A stretch of 64,000 nt of DNA from Adineta ricciae. Taxonomy: Eukaryota; Rotifera; Eurotatoria; Adinetida; Adinetidae. The notes under the pieces were generated by a model. The model worked only from the letters and a program-made list of their open reading frames with translations, had not been told where the DNA came from and made no database searches. Positions 24,759 through 35,505 of this stretch are shown here, in pieces. A program made the position numbers and the translations under genes. The number at the start of each line of letters is the position of its first letter. The stretch's first letter is position 1. Location: the NCBI GenBank assembly GCA_905250025.1, contig CAJNOJ010000013.1, positions 372,001 through 436,000 on the forward strand, written 5' to 3'.

Positions 24759-25584
24759 CAATGAACGATCTCAATGCAATAAACGAACAATGAAGAACGA
24801 ACTGCTGACATATATATGCATGTGTGTAAATGTAAAAGTTGAAAGAAATCATGATTGGTGAACGAAATCACAACCAATAGAAATAGCTCTGTCGATAGAG
24901 GTTCTATAGTCTGAAGACTTAGATTCTATCGATGAAATTTAGTTAAAGAACTGAATTTCGTTGTGTTAAATTGAAATTATCTGAGATTTAAGCCAGCTAA
25001 TGAGTCCTTTTCGAGCGAAAGACAAAACACATATCATGACAACTCTACTTACCCTCACGTTCATCAGATCACGAATTTAGACTTGAACTAAATTCTAGTG
25101 CATCAAAAACCGTTTTATCTAAATCTTGCTATGAGTATGGAGAAACATATCCTGATTTGTTGAAACTGAGTCGATCCGTAGAGATTGATGAGGTGGAATT
25201 CAGAACGATGGAAACTGCATCACATCAAAGAAATATGTCTGAATCAGCTGACTTCGAATATGGAATTTTTCTCGTATCAAATTCTTCTGCAAACGTCACA
25301 CAGAAAGTATTTCTTCTTTTACGTTCAGACCAAAAATTAATTCATACGTATCAAATATCAATTCTGTATTAATGATGAAACAAACGGCATTTTTCTCTAC
25401 ACACCTCAAACGATAACAATTTATTTCGGTCTTTTTTTCTCGGTTTTTTGAATCCGTCCGTTTCGATGTCATCTATTACCTCCATTGTTGTCAAAATAGG
25501 AATTATATCGATATTCTTGCACAAGATGTATGCTACAGTTGAAAGAAAATATCGCGAAAAACATCTTTCACAGATGAACTACAA
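24759..25584. other. Divergent intergenic region
   Basis: About 0.8 kb between the OTUD6 start and the glycosyltransferase start, holding both promoters. No coding exon is supported; an open frame at 25157-25372 lacks splice or domain support. An acceptor-like TTTCACAG lies at 25566-25573, just before the next gene. Confidence 0.45.
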
Positions 25585-27254
25585 ATGGTTTCAAAATTCA
25601 GTTACAACTCTCTACGTTGTTTGATTATGCTAGCTAAGAAAATCGTTTATTGTCTGTTGAAATGTATCCACGAATCATTTGTATTCTACTGGAAGTACTT
25701 CATTAAATTCAGGAAAAAGAGTAAGAATATCAATATGTGTTTTTCTCCTTCTTTATCAAAATCTTCTTTTGAACGCGATTGTGTTTTCGTTTGCTTGTCT
25801 AAAAGTTCCACCAGAACAAACTTAATATTGATCTATCTTTGCCATTCATTTGCTTTGTTTAATTCAATTGCGGCCTTTCTTTATGTCCCTAGACTATTTG
25901 CATTTATTACTCGATCGCAACTAGCATTCTCTACAAACTTCTTCCTTTTCTTTTCTTTTTCGAAACATGTATCTCTCGTTTTCTTCCTTCAATTCATTCA
26001 TAGAAGCAAACAGAACCACAACATCTAGTCCTAACACTTTAATCGTTTTAATCGATCAATATTTGTCGTCGATGGGTATGTTGAGTTGTTGAAAAAATAA
26101 AAAACAATCGTTTTCTATCTACGCAGGTACGAAGTGCATCCGCTGCATCTGGATATTCGTCATACTAGTCCTGCTATGCTTTTTGATACTATTCTACATG
26201 ACACAAACTCAGTACTTCAATGATCTCCCACTCTTAAACGATCATTTCTATCCTGCAGATTTTTCATCTCTATACGAAAACCTCGTTTTATTATCGTGTT
26301 CATCCCATTCCTATACGTTATCCTATTGTTATTATCTACCATATATTGCTTTGGCTTGGCGTCGAATCGGTTATGAGCCTGTCGTATTTCTTGTCGGTCG
26401 AAAAGAAGCTTTCTTACAAATGCCATTAATACATACATTAAATGTTGATTTCAAAATTACATACCATTTCGTTGACGTCGATCCACCACGCTCAATATCT
26501 GCTAGTCAGATAGTCCGTTTATTCGGCGGTTTCCTCTCCTATAACTATAATACGACAAAAGATTTGTTTATTCTCATCGCTGATGTCGATTTACTGCCGA
26601 TAACTCGACGTCGTTTTGAGATTTTTACCAACCGAACAAATTATATTCTTGCTGTCAATGCATATTGTTGTTTAAAGGAACGATTTTCGTATGCAAATTT
26701 TTCAAATATTCACTATTATCCGATGTCTTATGTTGGTATGAGAAAAGATCTTTGGCAAATGGTTTTCCGACCAACAAAGCGTTGCTCATCTGAACAAAAC
26801 CTAACAGTAGATATGATTGAATGCTATTTAAAGGAATACATGAATATTACCTTGCCCAAATATGTCGTTAAAGGATCGAAGAAATGGGATCTCGATCAGA
26901 AGTTACTCAGGTAATTTTTATTTTGAGAAAAAAAGAGAAAAGCAAAATCTTCTTCTTTTTAGTCTACTATTGGCGCGTGCGAAATATTCCTACGGCACAC
27001 ATATCGACAGGCGAGATTTAGGTTATCGATTAGATGCAAACGAAAATTTTCTCTCGTCAGAAATGAATTCCATTCTATTCTATGACGACATTCATTTACC
27101 AAATAAGAATGTTAAAGTTTTATTCAGTGAGCGCACATGGCCAATATTAAAACGAATCTTTTCGCGATTATTCAATAACAAAACAATGCAATTACTTTCG
27201 CAGTATCATCATCAAACAACAGCCATGCTTCGGCTTAATGGGACAAACAGATGA
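25585..27254 (+). CDS. Putative type II membrane glycosyltransferase (GT-A-like, DVD motif)
   Basis: Three exons join in frame: 25585-25720, 26127-26910, 26963-27254, giving 403 residues (an in-frame Met 14 codons on, at 25627, is an alternative start). A strong membrane segment (CIWIFVILVLLCFLILFY, about residues 51-68) follows a short basic N-terminus. The lumenal part has WRRIGYEPVVFLVG, then a DLFILIADVDLLPI stretch: a hydrophobic strand ending in Asp-Val-Asp at about 198-200, as the metal-binding DxD of GT-A enzymes. N-glycosylation sequons are present. I do not recognise the exact family or sugar. The first intron (406 bases) is long for this window. AATAAA is at 27447. It diverges from OTUD6. 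Confidence 0.7.
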
Positions 27255-28581
27255 TAATCTATTTGATAGCTGTGCAATGAACTGTCAAGTCAGATAGTAC
27301 AGAACACTAACATCTATAAAATGGTCGCTACATACTGATGTGGAGATTCTAGTTTATAGACAGATCCTGTCAATCACTTCGAATACTAATAAGTATACAT
27401 CAGAAATACGGAGAAAGTCAATGCGTAAGATATTTTTCTATATTCGAATAAACAGTTGTTTGTTATTTGTTCATTGAACATGAAGACAAGTCGAATTCAA
27501 TCGTCGATGTCTGGCGAACGTGAAGCATAGGAAAGAATATATAAATAGTATTCTGATGAGAAACTTTATACTAATAACTCGTTTTATCGTAGATGAAAGA
27601 CAGATTCTACCGCAAGCAGTCTCATGAACATCGATAATTTTATCTAATGTCGCATGGCTTTAATTCAATTGTTTCGATGATTCGCGAGAGAATTGATTTC
27701 TGCATTTTGCGTAGAGTCTCAATCAAGCGGATAATAATACTACAATCATTTCTCAAGTTTTCTTCATCATTAGTGACATTTCCATCTAAAGTACATTTTG
27801 TCGCGTCTAATTTTAAATTCTATCGCAGTATTCGCGGATCGGCAGTCATTTTATCCTACTAAAGCGTCAGAATAGTCTAATAGCATGATTTATTCACTAA
27901 AGAGCTCAAAGCACTATGATTAACCCATTCACCAAGATGTAACACACCGGTGAGTCCCATATCGTTGTAAAAAAACTGAATCGGGATGAATGGATTAATC
28001 ATACATCTAAGGACTCTTTTTTGCTGATATATCATCCGTCGAAGAATATAAAAGCAGGCTGCTTTTGAAAAGAAACGTCGTAGGCAGCGTGCTGATAGCA
28101 TGTAAAACTTGAAGTAAAGTGTGAAGCAACCTCTTCAAAAGTCGCCGCCTTTTTCCACGATACAAACAACATTTGCAAGCAAAATGGAAGTTTACTCGAC
28201 TGGTTTTCCAGAAACTCTTCAGTATGTGACAATATAGACATTTTGTATTCGAGATACAATTGAATTATGAAACTGAAATTTCTCGATAAATTGAATTTTG
28301 TCATCAGGTATACATTATATATGAAAATATTTAATAATTTCTTCAAAACATCATTCACTTGTTTGATTAATTTCGAGGGTAAAGTGGATTTATATAATTG
28401 ATGTAATACTCAAGATTATGAAAGATGAATGGAACTAAAGAAAAAAAAGTTTTAATGCTAATGTTCGGGTGACTTCCTTTTTAATATTGCTCTAACCTCT
28501 TCTCGTCATTATATAAAAGAAAGGCGTTTTTTGAAAGAATATTTCTCTAGTTTACCAGAATACCTAATGACTCTTTGATGA
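27255..28581. other. Intergenic region with opsin-like promoter
   Basis: After the glycosyltransferase polyadenylation signal (27447-27452) no coding exon is supported for about 1 kb. The right end carries a TATA box and an acceptor-like TTTCTCTAG (ending 28550) before the opsin-like gene. Confidence 0.5.
28510..28519 (+). promoter_or_regulatory. Candidate TATA box of the opsin-like gene
   Basis: TATATAAAAG matches the TATA consensus and lies 62 bases before the ATG at 28582. Confidence 0.5.
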
Positions 28582-29601
28582 ATGTGTCCGTACACCAATG
28601 AAACACTACTCTGGTCGTTTTATCATTCTTTAACTGGCAATCGGATGTCTAAAACAAACTCCTCGTGTTTATCATGGCGTTTAGCAGGCTCAAGCATCCT
28701 TCTCGCGGCTGTAATTTGTTTTACATTAAATATTCGATATTTAACTTGGTATCAACGACAGCCATCTCGTAATCCGTTGATTCTTTCTCTCTTCATTGTA
28801 TCGCTATTAGTCTTACTCGTCAGTGTACCTAGTGTTTCAATACAACTGCTAAGTTGTCGTTATTTTTGTGGTCAGACGATATGTCGCGTCGAAGGTTTCA
28901 CGTCATTTCTATGCGGCTGTTTATGCATGTTAACATATATGGCTTTATCTATAAACCGATGTTTACTGTTCGATCAATTCGATCAACAAGTGTTCTGCCG
29001 CTGTGCAGCAATCCTTTGTTGGACAATAAGTTTCATTTGGACGTTGGTGCCCGTTTTTAATTATCTGTCTTCATACGTTTACGAAGGCTTAGGATTTCAT
29101 TGTAGTATTAATTGGTATGATCAAACACAACTGAACCGTTTTTATATACTTGTATCATTCATTGGAATCTACTTCATTCCATTGATTATTCTTATTAGCG
29201 TTAATCTGATTCTTCAACATCGCGTACGAAACATATATTTTCATCCAGCTTTACATTATCAATGTACGTCAGTAGTCCTGCGAAACGAACATCGTCATTT
29301 ACAGGGACAAACCCGCATACAGATCGAGTCGATTCGTAAAGCAAATGATCGTAAACGCTTGAGAGTCCAATACCGTTTTGCACAAAGTATACTCTATCTC
29401 GTTGGTGCATATCTCTTCGCGTGGACGCCATATTCTATTCTTGCACTTTTACAGATCTTTCATGTGCAATTCATCTTTGAAAATGGTTTCTATGTAACGC
29501 TCAGCGCATTGATTGCGAAATTTTCGGTTATTCTATCGCCAGTAATATATCTGAGCATTATGCGATCTCACCTTTTAAAAAGGATTCTATTTCCGAGGTG
29601 A
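28582..29601 (+). CDS. Opsin-like GPCR with retinal-binding lysine
   Basis: A single-exon 339-residue seven-helix receptor. TM7 reads SALIAKFSVILSPVIY, so Lys313 sits where opsins bind retinal (AKxS...P.IY), 30 residues after the Pro of FAWTPYS in TM6, close to the 29 in bovine rhodopsin. Extracellular loop 2 reads YEGLGFHCSINWYD: Glu168 lies six residues before Cys174, the same spacing as Glu181 and Cys187 of rhodopsin, and Cys101 (ICRVEGF) is the disulfide partner at the start of TM3. Unusual are NRC (125-127) in place of D/ERY and SPVIY in place of NPxxY. The lysine argues for a light- or retinoid-binding protein; the changed motifs make ordinary G-protein coupling uncertain. AATAAA is at 29739. 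The first Met after the leader that keeps this frame is used. Confidence 0.82.
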   Translation: MCPYTNETLLWSFYHSLTGNRMSKTNSSCLSWRLAGSSILLAAVICFTLNIRYLTWYQRQPSRNPLILSLFIVSLLVLLVSVPSVSIQLLSCRYFCGQTICRVEGFTSFLCGCLCMLTYMALSINRCLLFDQFDQQVFCRCAAILCWTISFIWTLVPVFNYLSSYVYEGLGFHCSINWYDQTQLNRFYILVSFIGIYFIPLIILISVNLILQHRVRNIYFHPALHYQCTSVVLRNEHRHLQGQTRIQIESIRKANDRKRLRVQYRFAQSILYLVGAYLFAWTPYSILALLQIFHVQFIFENGFYVTLSALIAKFSVILSPVIYLSIMRSHLLKRILFPR

Positions 29602-30000
29602 AACCGGACAAGAGTTCCACTACACTGTCTTTCTCCAAAGCGTTTTTTGAAAAGTACGCATTCATATTTCCAGATCTTGTTGCATACGTATATATCTGTT
29701 GTTCGTACTAAATGGAATACATTCGATATAATGTTTTAAATAAAAACGAGAAAAAACGCGGAAGTCTTGTGTCTCCTGTGAGAAATTGGTTTGGTTTGGA
29801 TTCTACTCTCGTCTTCAAGTAGATATGCTGAACTAAGTCATAATTAAATTTTATTGTGCACGTTCTGTAAACTCATACCTACCGGATGAGAGGTGTCGGA
29901 ATAGCTTATAAGGAAGCCAGATACGATTGTCTAAAGTCAGCTTCTTTATTCAAAATGGAAATTTGCAGAATTGAAGCAAAGCTATAGTTTCTCATAAGAT
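29602..30000. other. Convergent intergenic region
   Basis: Holds the opsin-like polyadenylation signal (AATAAA 29739-29744) and the 3' end of the SMYD4-like gene arriving from the other strand. Nothing else seen. Confidence 0.5.
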
Positions 30001-31776
30001 CTAATCTTCCGAATGAAATGAATGATAGAAAAAGTTTAAACACTGTTTATATGCTTCTTGTGCATTGTTATAGACCTTTCCTTTGATTTTCTTCTTGTCT
30101 TGCCATTGCCGATCGCATTGATCGATAAAATCTTCATATACGCTCAAATCATCTCTTGTAGGACTTTCTCCTTGAACTAAACGTTGAAAAGCTTCATCGA
30201 ATTCTTTCGATGGTGTCATTCCAGCACCAAGTCCTTCAGGCAATTGATCATAGTTTGGCCATTGGTCAACACACGGCTGGCATTGACATTGAAAACGATA
30301 TTGTTCATGAAGTTTCTTCTGCCGTTCAACTTTTTCCATCATTGCCGATAAACATCCATAATTATCTGTTAATTCAACATTATCGGATGAGATCGAGGCA
30401 AGTAAACGAACCACTACTGTATCACCAATAAAATTCCGTATAACATTTGGATTGCACGAATGATTGAACAGACTCAATGTCGCATAAATTCCTGCGCCTA
30501 TCTCAATGCATGACGATGACAGCGGTGCTGCACGATGGTGAATAAATTCGGATATTTCATGTGCATTACATGGTAACGATTGAAGATGAGATAAAAGCAA
30601 CGAACAAATGTAGACTTGATAATCTAGGTTTTCATAGGCTTGCTGAGCAAATGATGTATTGTTGATCAATGATATTCCAATGAGACACGCTTGTACCGCT
30701 CGATGAAGTAAATCATCGACTGAGCGTCGATGCGAATTCGTTTCGAGTTTTAGTATATTTTCGTAATCATTCCATTCATAGACTTCTTGTTCTTGATTGT
30801 AAGAATGAAGTCCATTGTTAACTGGTTGGTCTTGTTTGAGATAATCTTCGAATTGAAGTTTATGCTTCAATAAATATTGCCAACCTGTTTTGGTTAATAA
30901 ACGTAATGCTAAGAATTGCATTTTGTCGAGACGATCAATTGTTAAACGACATTCGAATGCGTGCCAGACTATGGAACGTTGTAAGCATTCAGATGAACAG
31001 TAAACCGCTCGTGTACATTGTGAACAAACGAAAAGAAGAAGATGCAGTCGACGCAAACACGTATGACAATGAGTTGACCATGCTGATGGTAGTAAAACTG
31101 ATGCGTAGGCTTGTTCGACCAAGATGATAGTACCAGGTTTTAAAGTTGAAGATACATTCGATGATACGACATGTCGACCACGATCGGATGCATATTTTAT
31201 ATCAGCGTGAGAAGTTAAACTTGAATAATTTGCATTATATGTTTGATTCGATTTCAATTCGGTGAGTTCATTTTCCAATTGGGTATGTTTATCACGGTTC
31301 GACTCGGCTTCTTCGGATTGATGTTTTAAACATTGATATAAGCGTTGTTCAAGACGTTGTCGTCGAGTATCATCTTCTTCATTGGATGATAGGAAATCTA
31401 AGGCATGATGAACATCTTGCAATGCTAGCTGGTAATGTTTGAGATTCGACAATACTGCTGAACGATTTCCTAGAGCAAGTGAAAGTTCACGAGAATAGGG
31501 TGGAGCGTAGCGAATAGCTTGATTATAAAGTAATAGAGCAAGTTGATCGTTGTGTGATGCATAGGCTGCATTGCCTTTCTCTCGGTATTCGTTCGATGTT
31601 TTGATGCATTTGGAATCGGTTGTTCGTTCATCTAATAATAGTGGTAAGGATTTTTGAAGATGAGAAACAAAATCAGACGATGAGAGAAGTTGTTTTATGC
31701 GGGTATAATCATTTGTACACGAAGCAAATGCTTCCCGATCAATTATATTCGATGTAACATCTACCAACGACAGCAT
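30001..31776 (-). CDS. SMYD4-like SET and MYND domain protein
   Basis: One uninterrupted 591-residue frame. Residues about 60-150 form TPR-like helices (YREKGNAAYASHNDQLALLL, then ALGNRSAVLSNLKHYQLALQ) before a split SET domain (SDRGRHVVSSNVSSTLKPGT) that carries an inserted MYND zinc finger (CHTCLRRLHLLLFVCSQC, then AVYCSSEC and WHAFEC). The SET core shows SLFNHSCNPNVIRNF and NYGC, and a post-SET zinc site CQCQPC. The TPR-SET-MYND order is that of SMYD4, a lysine methyltransferase family involved in heart and muscle development. It is shorter than vertebrate SMYD4 (about 800), lacking the C-terminal helical region. The Asn-His-Ser-Cys motif for AdoMet binding is intact. An acceptor-like TTTTTACAG lies about 20 bases before the ATG. 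It diverges from CLYBL. Confidence 0.88.
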   Translation of the reverse strand: MLSLVDVTSNIIDREAFASCTNDYTRIKQLLSSSDFVSHLQKSLPLLLDERTTDSKCIKTSNEYREKGNAAYASHNDQLALLLYNQAIRYAPPYSRELSLALGNRSAVLSNLKHYQLALQDVHHALDFLSSNEEDDTRRQRLEQRLYQCLKHQSEEAESNRDKHTQLENELTELKSNQTYNANYSSLTSHADIKYASDRGRHVVSSNVSSTLKPGTIILVEQAYASVLLPSAWSTHCHTCLRRLHLLLFVCSQCTRAVYCSSECLQRSIVWHAFECRLTIDRLDKMQFLALRLLTKTGWQYLLKHKLQFEDYLKQDQPVNNGLHSYNQEQEVYEWNDYENILKLETNSHRRSVDDLLHRAVQACLIGISLINNTSFAQQAYENLDYQVYICSLLLSHLQSLPCNAHEISEFIHHRAAPLSSSCIEIGAGIYATLSLFNHSCNPNVIRNFIGDTVVVRLLASISSDNVELTDNYGCLSAMMEKVERQKKLHEQYRFQCQCQPCVDQWPNYDQLPEGLGAGMTPSKEFDEAFQRLVQGESPTRDDLSVYEDFIDQCDRQWQDKKKIKGKVYNNAQEAYKQCLNFFYHSFHSED

Positions 31777-32401
31777 ATCGTTTTTACTCTGTTACTGTAA
31801 AAATAATCTAAGAGGTCAGACGCTGCGCTAGCCATAAAACAAAAAGAGAAATATTTTCGTTCTTCTTCTTTTTACTCGCCATACTTGTGGCTTACCAGTG
31901 GTACAAGAGGTACGATATTTACTTTGGTTTGTGTTAATATTCTCTTCCTTCTGTGTGTCTCTCTCTCTCACTATGCGTGTGCGTATATTTGTATAAGAGT
32001 CGTTTGGCTGACCAACGAGCAGAATGACTTATGCATAGGTGATCATTGGCTGATAATCTCTGTCTAAGAAAAAAAATGAGATGTTTAGAAAAGTCTTAGC
32101 AGTTACATTTACATTCTTTCCAACCAGAGCCTTCGATTCGATCTTGGCAGGCAGTGAAGTTATGAGAATTCGAAACGACAGAGGTCACTCAGTCGCATAA
32201 AATTCAAAGTTAACAAAATGATCATTCAAATGGTGACTAGCCAAAATAGTATATCGTTTCACCATCAGATCTTGTTCTGCTTATCTGTTTACATATAAAC
32301 CTTTTGCATCGACATACGATTGGCCAGTTAATTCTTACCAATACATTCATCAGAAGCTTGAATACTCAACTCAAACATCGTGTTCCAATCGATCGGAAAA
32401 T
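31777..32401. other. Divergent intergenic region
   Basis: About 0.6 kb between the SMYD4-like and CLYBL starts, with a pyrimidine-rich TC run near 31955-31970. No coding exon is supported. Confidence 0.45.
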
Positions 32402-33389
32402 ATGGCTGCTTCTGCTATACGGCAAGCAGGAACATACTTTGGCCGATGTTTACCGCGCCGTGCAGTCTTAACTGTACCTTCGAGTGATTGGAAGAAGTTA
32501 ACTAAACTTCCAACATTTACCAATACCGATTGTGTGGTGCTCGATCTAGAAGATGGTGTAGCTGAAAGTGCCAAACAACTAGGACGTGAAAATATTTTCC
32601 GGTATTTAAATGAATCAACATCGAACTTCAATCGAGAAATATGTGTGCGAATCAATGCTGTGACGTCAAGTCATATTAACGATGATGTTAAGCTTATCAA
32701 AGACTTGTCAACATCAGTTGATTGTCTGTTTGTACCTAAAGTTGACTCGGTGGATGATATGAAATGGCTGGCGGATCGTCTTGGCGTACGTATAGACTTC
32801 TAATAGGCCAAGAAAGAGAGTGCAGGATCATTTTTTTCGTATTTGATCGTTCTTTTAGTCCAAATGTCAATACAATTTGGTTTTATACTGCGAAAGTGCG
32901 CGAAGTTTAGTTGATCTTCGTTCGATCCTCACCATTGCATCAAGTCTCTTTTCATTGCAAGGCGTTGTGTTTGGTTCCGATGATTTTTCAGCTGATACTG
33001 GTATCAATGGTCGATATTCACTTGAAGCATCAGAATTAACGTACGCGCGACAGAAGATCGTCACTACTTGTCGTCTATTTGAAAATGCTCAACCGATCGA
33101 TATGGTTTATATTAATTTCAAAGATTTAGACGGACTGAAGAAACAAGCTGAACAAGGTGCCGCGTGGGGTTTCACTGGCAAGCAAGTAATTCATCCTCAA
33201 CAAGTACCTATTGTTCAAGCGGCATTCTCTCCGTCAGAATCGGCTAGAGTCTGGGCCAAGGAGCTAATTGAAGCTTACGACAGACACGAAAAGGAAGAAG
33301 GCAAAGGAGCATTCACTTTCCGTGGGCAAACCATGGTAGATAAACCGTTACTTCGTCGCGCTAGATATATTTTGAATATGGCTCGATGA
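32402..33389 (+). CDS. Citramalyl-CoA lyase, mitochondrial
   Basis: Two exons join in frame: 32402-32785 and 32859-33389, giving 304 residues. It belongs to the HpcH/HpaI aldolase (CitE) family: VLTVPSSDWKKL, TDCVVLDLEDGV, REICVRINAV, CLFVPKVDSVDD, LVLYCESARSLVDLRSI (metal-binding Glu), VVFGSDDFSADTG (metal-binding Asp) and GFTGKQVIHPQQV are all in place. CLYBL splits citramalyl-CoA into acetyl-CoA and pyruvate in mitochondria, clearing a product of the itaconate/C5 pathway that would poison vitamin B12. The Arg-rich, acid-poor N-terminus (AIRQAGTYFGRCLPRR) suits a mitochondrial targeting signal. Human CLYBL is about 340 residues. The first ATG of the frame is used. Confidence 0.93.
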
Positions 33390-33722
33390 ATTACTGACTA
33401 GATATAGATTAGTTATTTTTAGTTTTCTGTCGCATTTTTCATTTTTGCCGATGATGAAGTCAGCATGACTCACTCACTTCTAGGGTGTTATTTTTAATAC
33501 ATATACTTTCGTGTGTGGGGAAAAGTGACTCTATGTTCGTTTTGTATAAAAAAGCGATAACGTAGAAGGGGGATAAATACAGTACCATCGTATGCTTTTC
33601 GTCTTGTACCTCAACTGCAAGTAGTATAAAAGTAGGCGTAGACGATTTGATTCCCTCTCTATTCGTCTCCTTAGGACCTGCTTGATTGTTTGCACACAGC
33701 TTATATCTCAGGTCTTCCATGG
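33390..33722. other. Intergenic region with TATA box
   Basis: Short AT-rich spacer after CLYBL. TATAAAAG at 33625-33632 on the plus strand lies about 90 bases before the ATG of the broken monooxygenase copy and is a likely remnant promoter. Confidence 0.45.
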
Positions 33723-35052
33723 ATGGCCGAGAAACTTCAATCTAGAAAAATTTTACTTTTGTACTTACTAAGTACTCCTGCTGTTATGTCTGCAACCATT
33801 GTCATAGAATTAAGTGCTCATTTCTTCTACTGGCTCGTATTCGACTTTAGTGGTCCTGACCCACAGGGAACAGATACAAAACTCAATGTTCCACCTTAAT
33901 CTTCCTCGTCACCGAACGAATACTACTCGCTCATCATTGGATCAGGCTTTTCCGGTCTCGTTATGGCGATCAAAGTGAAACAACTCGGCACTGGCAATTT
34001 CATAATCGTCGAACGTCATGGACATGTAGGAGGTGAGAGTTCGATCAAATGAGAAAGAAACAAAGCTGTAGTTGGTACAGGTGCAAGTGCCATTCAAGTG
34101 GTGCCCGAAATTCACAAAGCCGGAGTTGAAAAGTTATATGTGTTCCAGCGTACACCAGCCTGGTCCATTCCACGTACAGATGCAGCGGTGAGCAAGAGGA
34201 AGAAAGTGTTCTTCACAACGTTTCCAATATTTCAAAAGCTCCTTCCACTGTTCATCTACAAGCTGAGCGAATCTTTTATATTATCATTTGTGTATCGATG
34301 GCCAATTCGATGTTCCTACCGTGAACTTGTAAAATACAATCTCGATAGTCAAGTGACGAACGTAGAACCACGGAAGAAACTAACACCGATGTGCGAACTT
34401 GGCTGTACGCGAATACTCTTATCCAATGATTGGTACCCAACGCTACAAGAGTCCAAAGTTGAAGATGTTACTAATCATATTCGAGAAGTGAGACCACACT
34501 CCATTGTCACTCGTGATGGCGATGAATATCCAGTCGACGTCATTATCTGGTCAACAGGATTTCAAGTTCAAAACTTTCCATTGCCGATCTATGGAGTCAA
34601 AGGTCGATCACTCGCAGAACAATGGTCACAAACGATGCAGGTATGTAAATGGTTCTGCTCATACCGTTTATTCTTATAAGCCATTTCTTTTTTAGGCATA
34701 CCGAGGTGTCACAGTACCCAACTTTCCCAATCTCTTCTTTCTTCTCGGCCCGAATACTGCTCTCGGTCATACGTTCGTGGTGATTATGATTGAAGCACAG
34801 ATTCAGTATATTGCTGAAGCACTGTTATATATGGCTGAAAACAAAAGGCAAACATTAGAAGTGAAACAGAAGGTCCATGATGACTTCAATCGAAAACTAC
34901 AATTAAAACTGAAGAATACAGTATGGCAAAGTGGTGGATGTCACTCGTGGTATCAAGATGCGAAAGGTAACAACACGACGCTCTGGCCAGGTTTCACGTG
35001 GGTGTATATACTGCTAATGAAGAAATTCGATTCACAGAATTATATTTTGTAG
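33723..35052 (+). pseudogene. Broken copy of the Baeyer-Villiger-type monooxygenase
   Basis: This copy aligns with the intact gene at 35506-37210 but is disabled three ways. A TAA at 33897-33899 replaces the Lys codon after LNVPP. About 225 bases of the equivalent of 35819-36043 are missing after the first dinucleotide motif (HGHVGG). A further 148 bases (equivalent of 36081-36228) are missing, which shifts the frame and removes the FxGxxxHxxxW signature. The N-terminal membrane segment, first GxGxxG (GSGFSG), second GxGxxS (VVGTGASA) and the whole C-terminal exon (34696-35052, ending NYIL) remain readable. The intron at 34640-34695 is intact. Parts between 34150 and 34480 differ strongly from the intact gene while the 3' third is almost identical. 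Confidence 0.88.
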
Positions 35053-35505
35053 CCATTGCGCATTTTTTGTATTAATTTATGTGGGACACCTTTTCTCTTC
35101 TTTTTTTTCAAAAACAAAACAGTATTTAAAAGCCATTGCTTTTTCCTACAGCATGGGCGCAACACCAGGAACTGTCTGCTAGCTTCTAAACGGAAAGATA
35201 TACAGGAAATATAATTTGATTCTGGTTGAGTACAACGTTTGAGTTATTTCGTATGTCGCTAAACTCTGAGTAATAACTTTTTATCAACTTTGTACCGTTG
35301 CTCGGTCGGCAAACGAACGACAAAGTACGACACCTTTGTTTTTCTTTTCATCATTGACGTTTGCATACGGACGTACGAAGCGAACGAAGAGTCATATCGA
35401 TAAGCAAATATAAATGCTTTTCTTGCCACATTTTCTTTCATTCGTTGTTTTTTTTATCATCGTCAGTTATGATATAGTTGCAAATCTTTTACTTTTGTAT
35501 TTCAG
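35053..35505. other. Spacer between tandem monooxygenase copies
   Basis: About 450 AT-rich bases. TATAAAT at 35409-35415 may serve the intact gene, and TTTTGTATTTCAG ends directly before its ATG, an acceptor-like context. No exon seen. Confidence 0.45.

Noticed and set aside
25739-26028. Open frame continuing exon one of the glycosyltransferase
   Set aside because: It is read-through into the 406-base first intron; the GTAAGA donor at 25721 and ACGCAG acceptor at 26126 join the exons in frame and complete the membrane anchor.
33723-35052. Reading the upstream monooxygenase as two separate working genes
   Set aside because: Each half lacks essential parts (fingerprint motif and part of the FAD domain), and a stop plus a frame-shifting deletion separate them; a pseudogene explains all of it.
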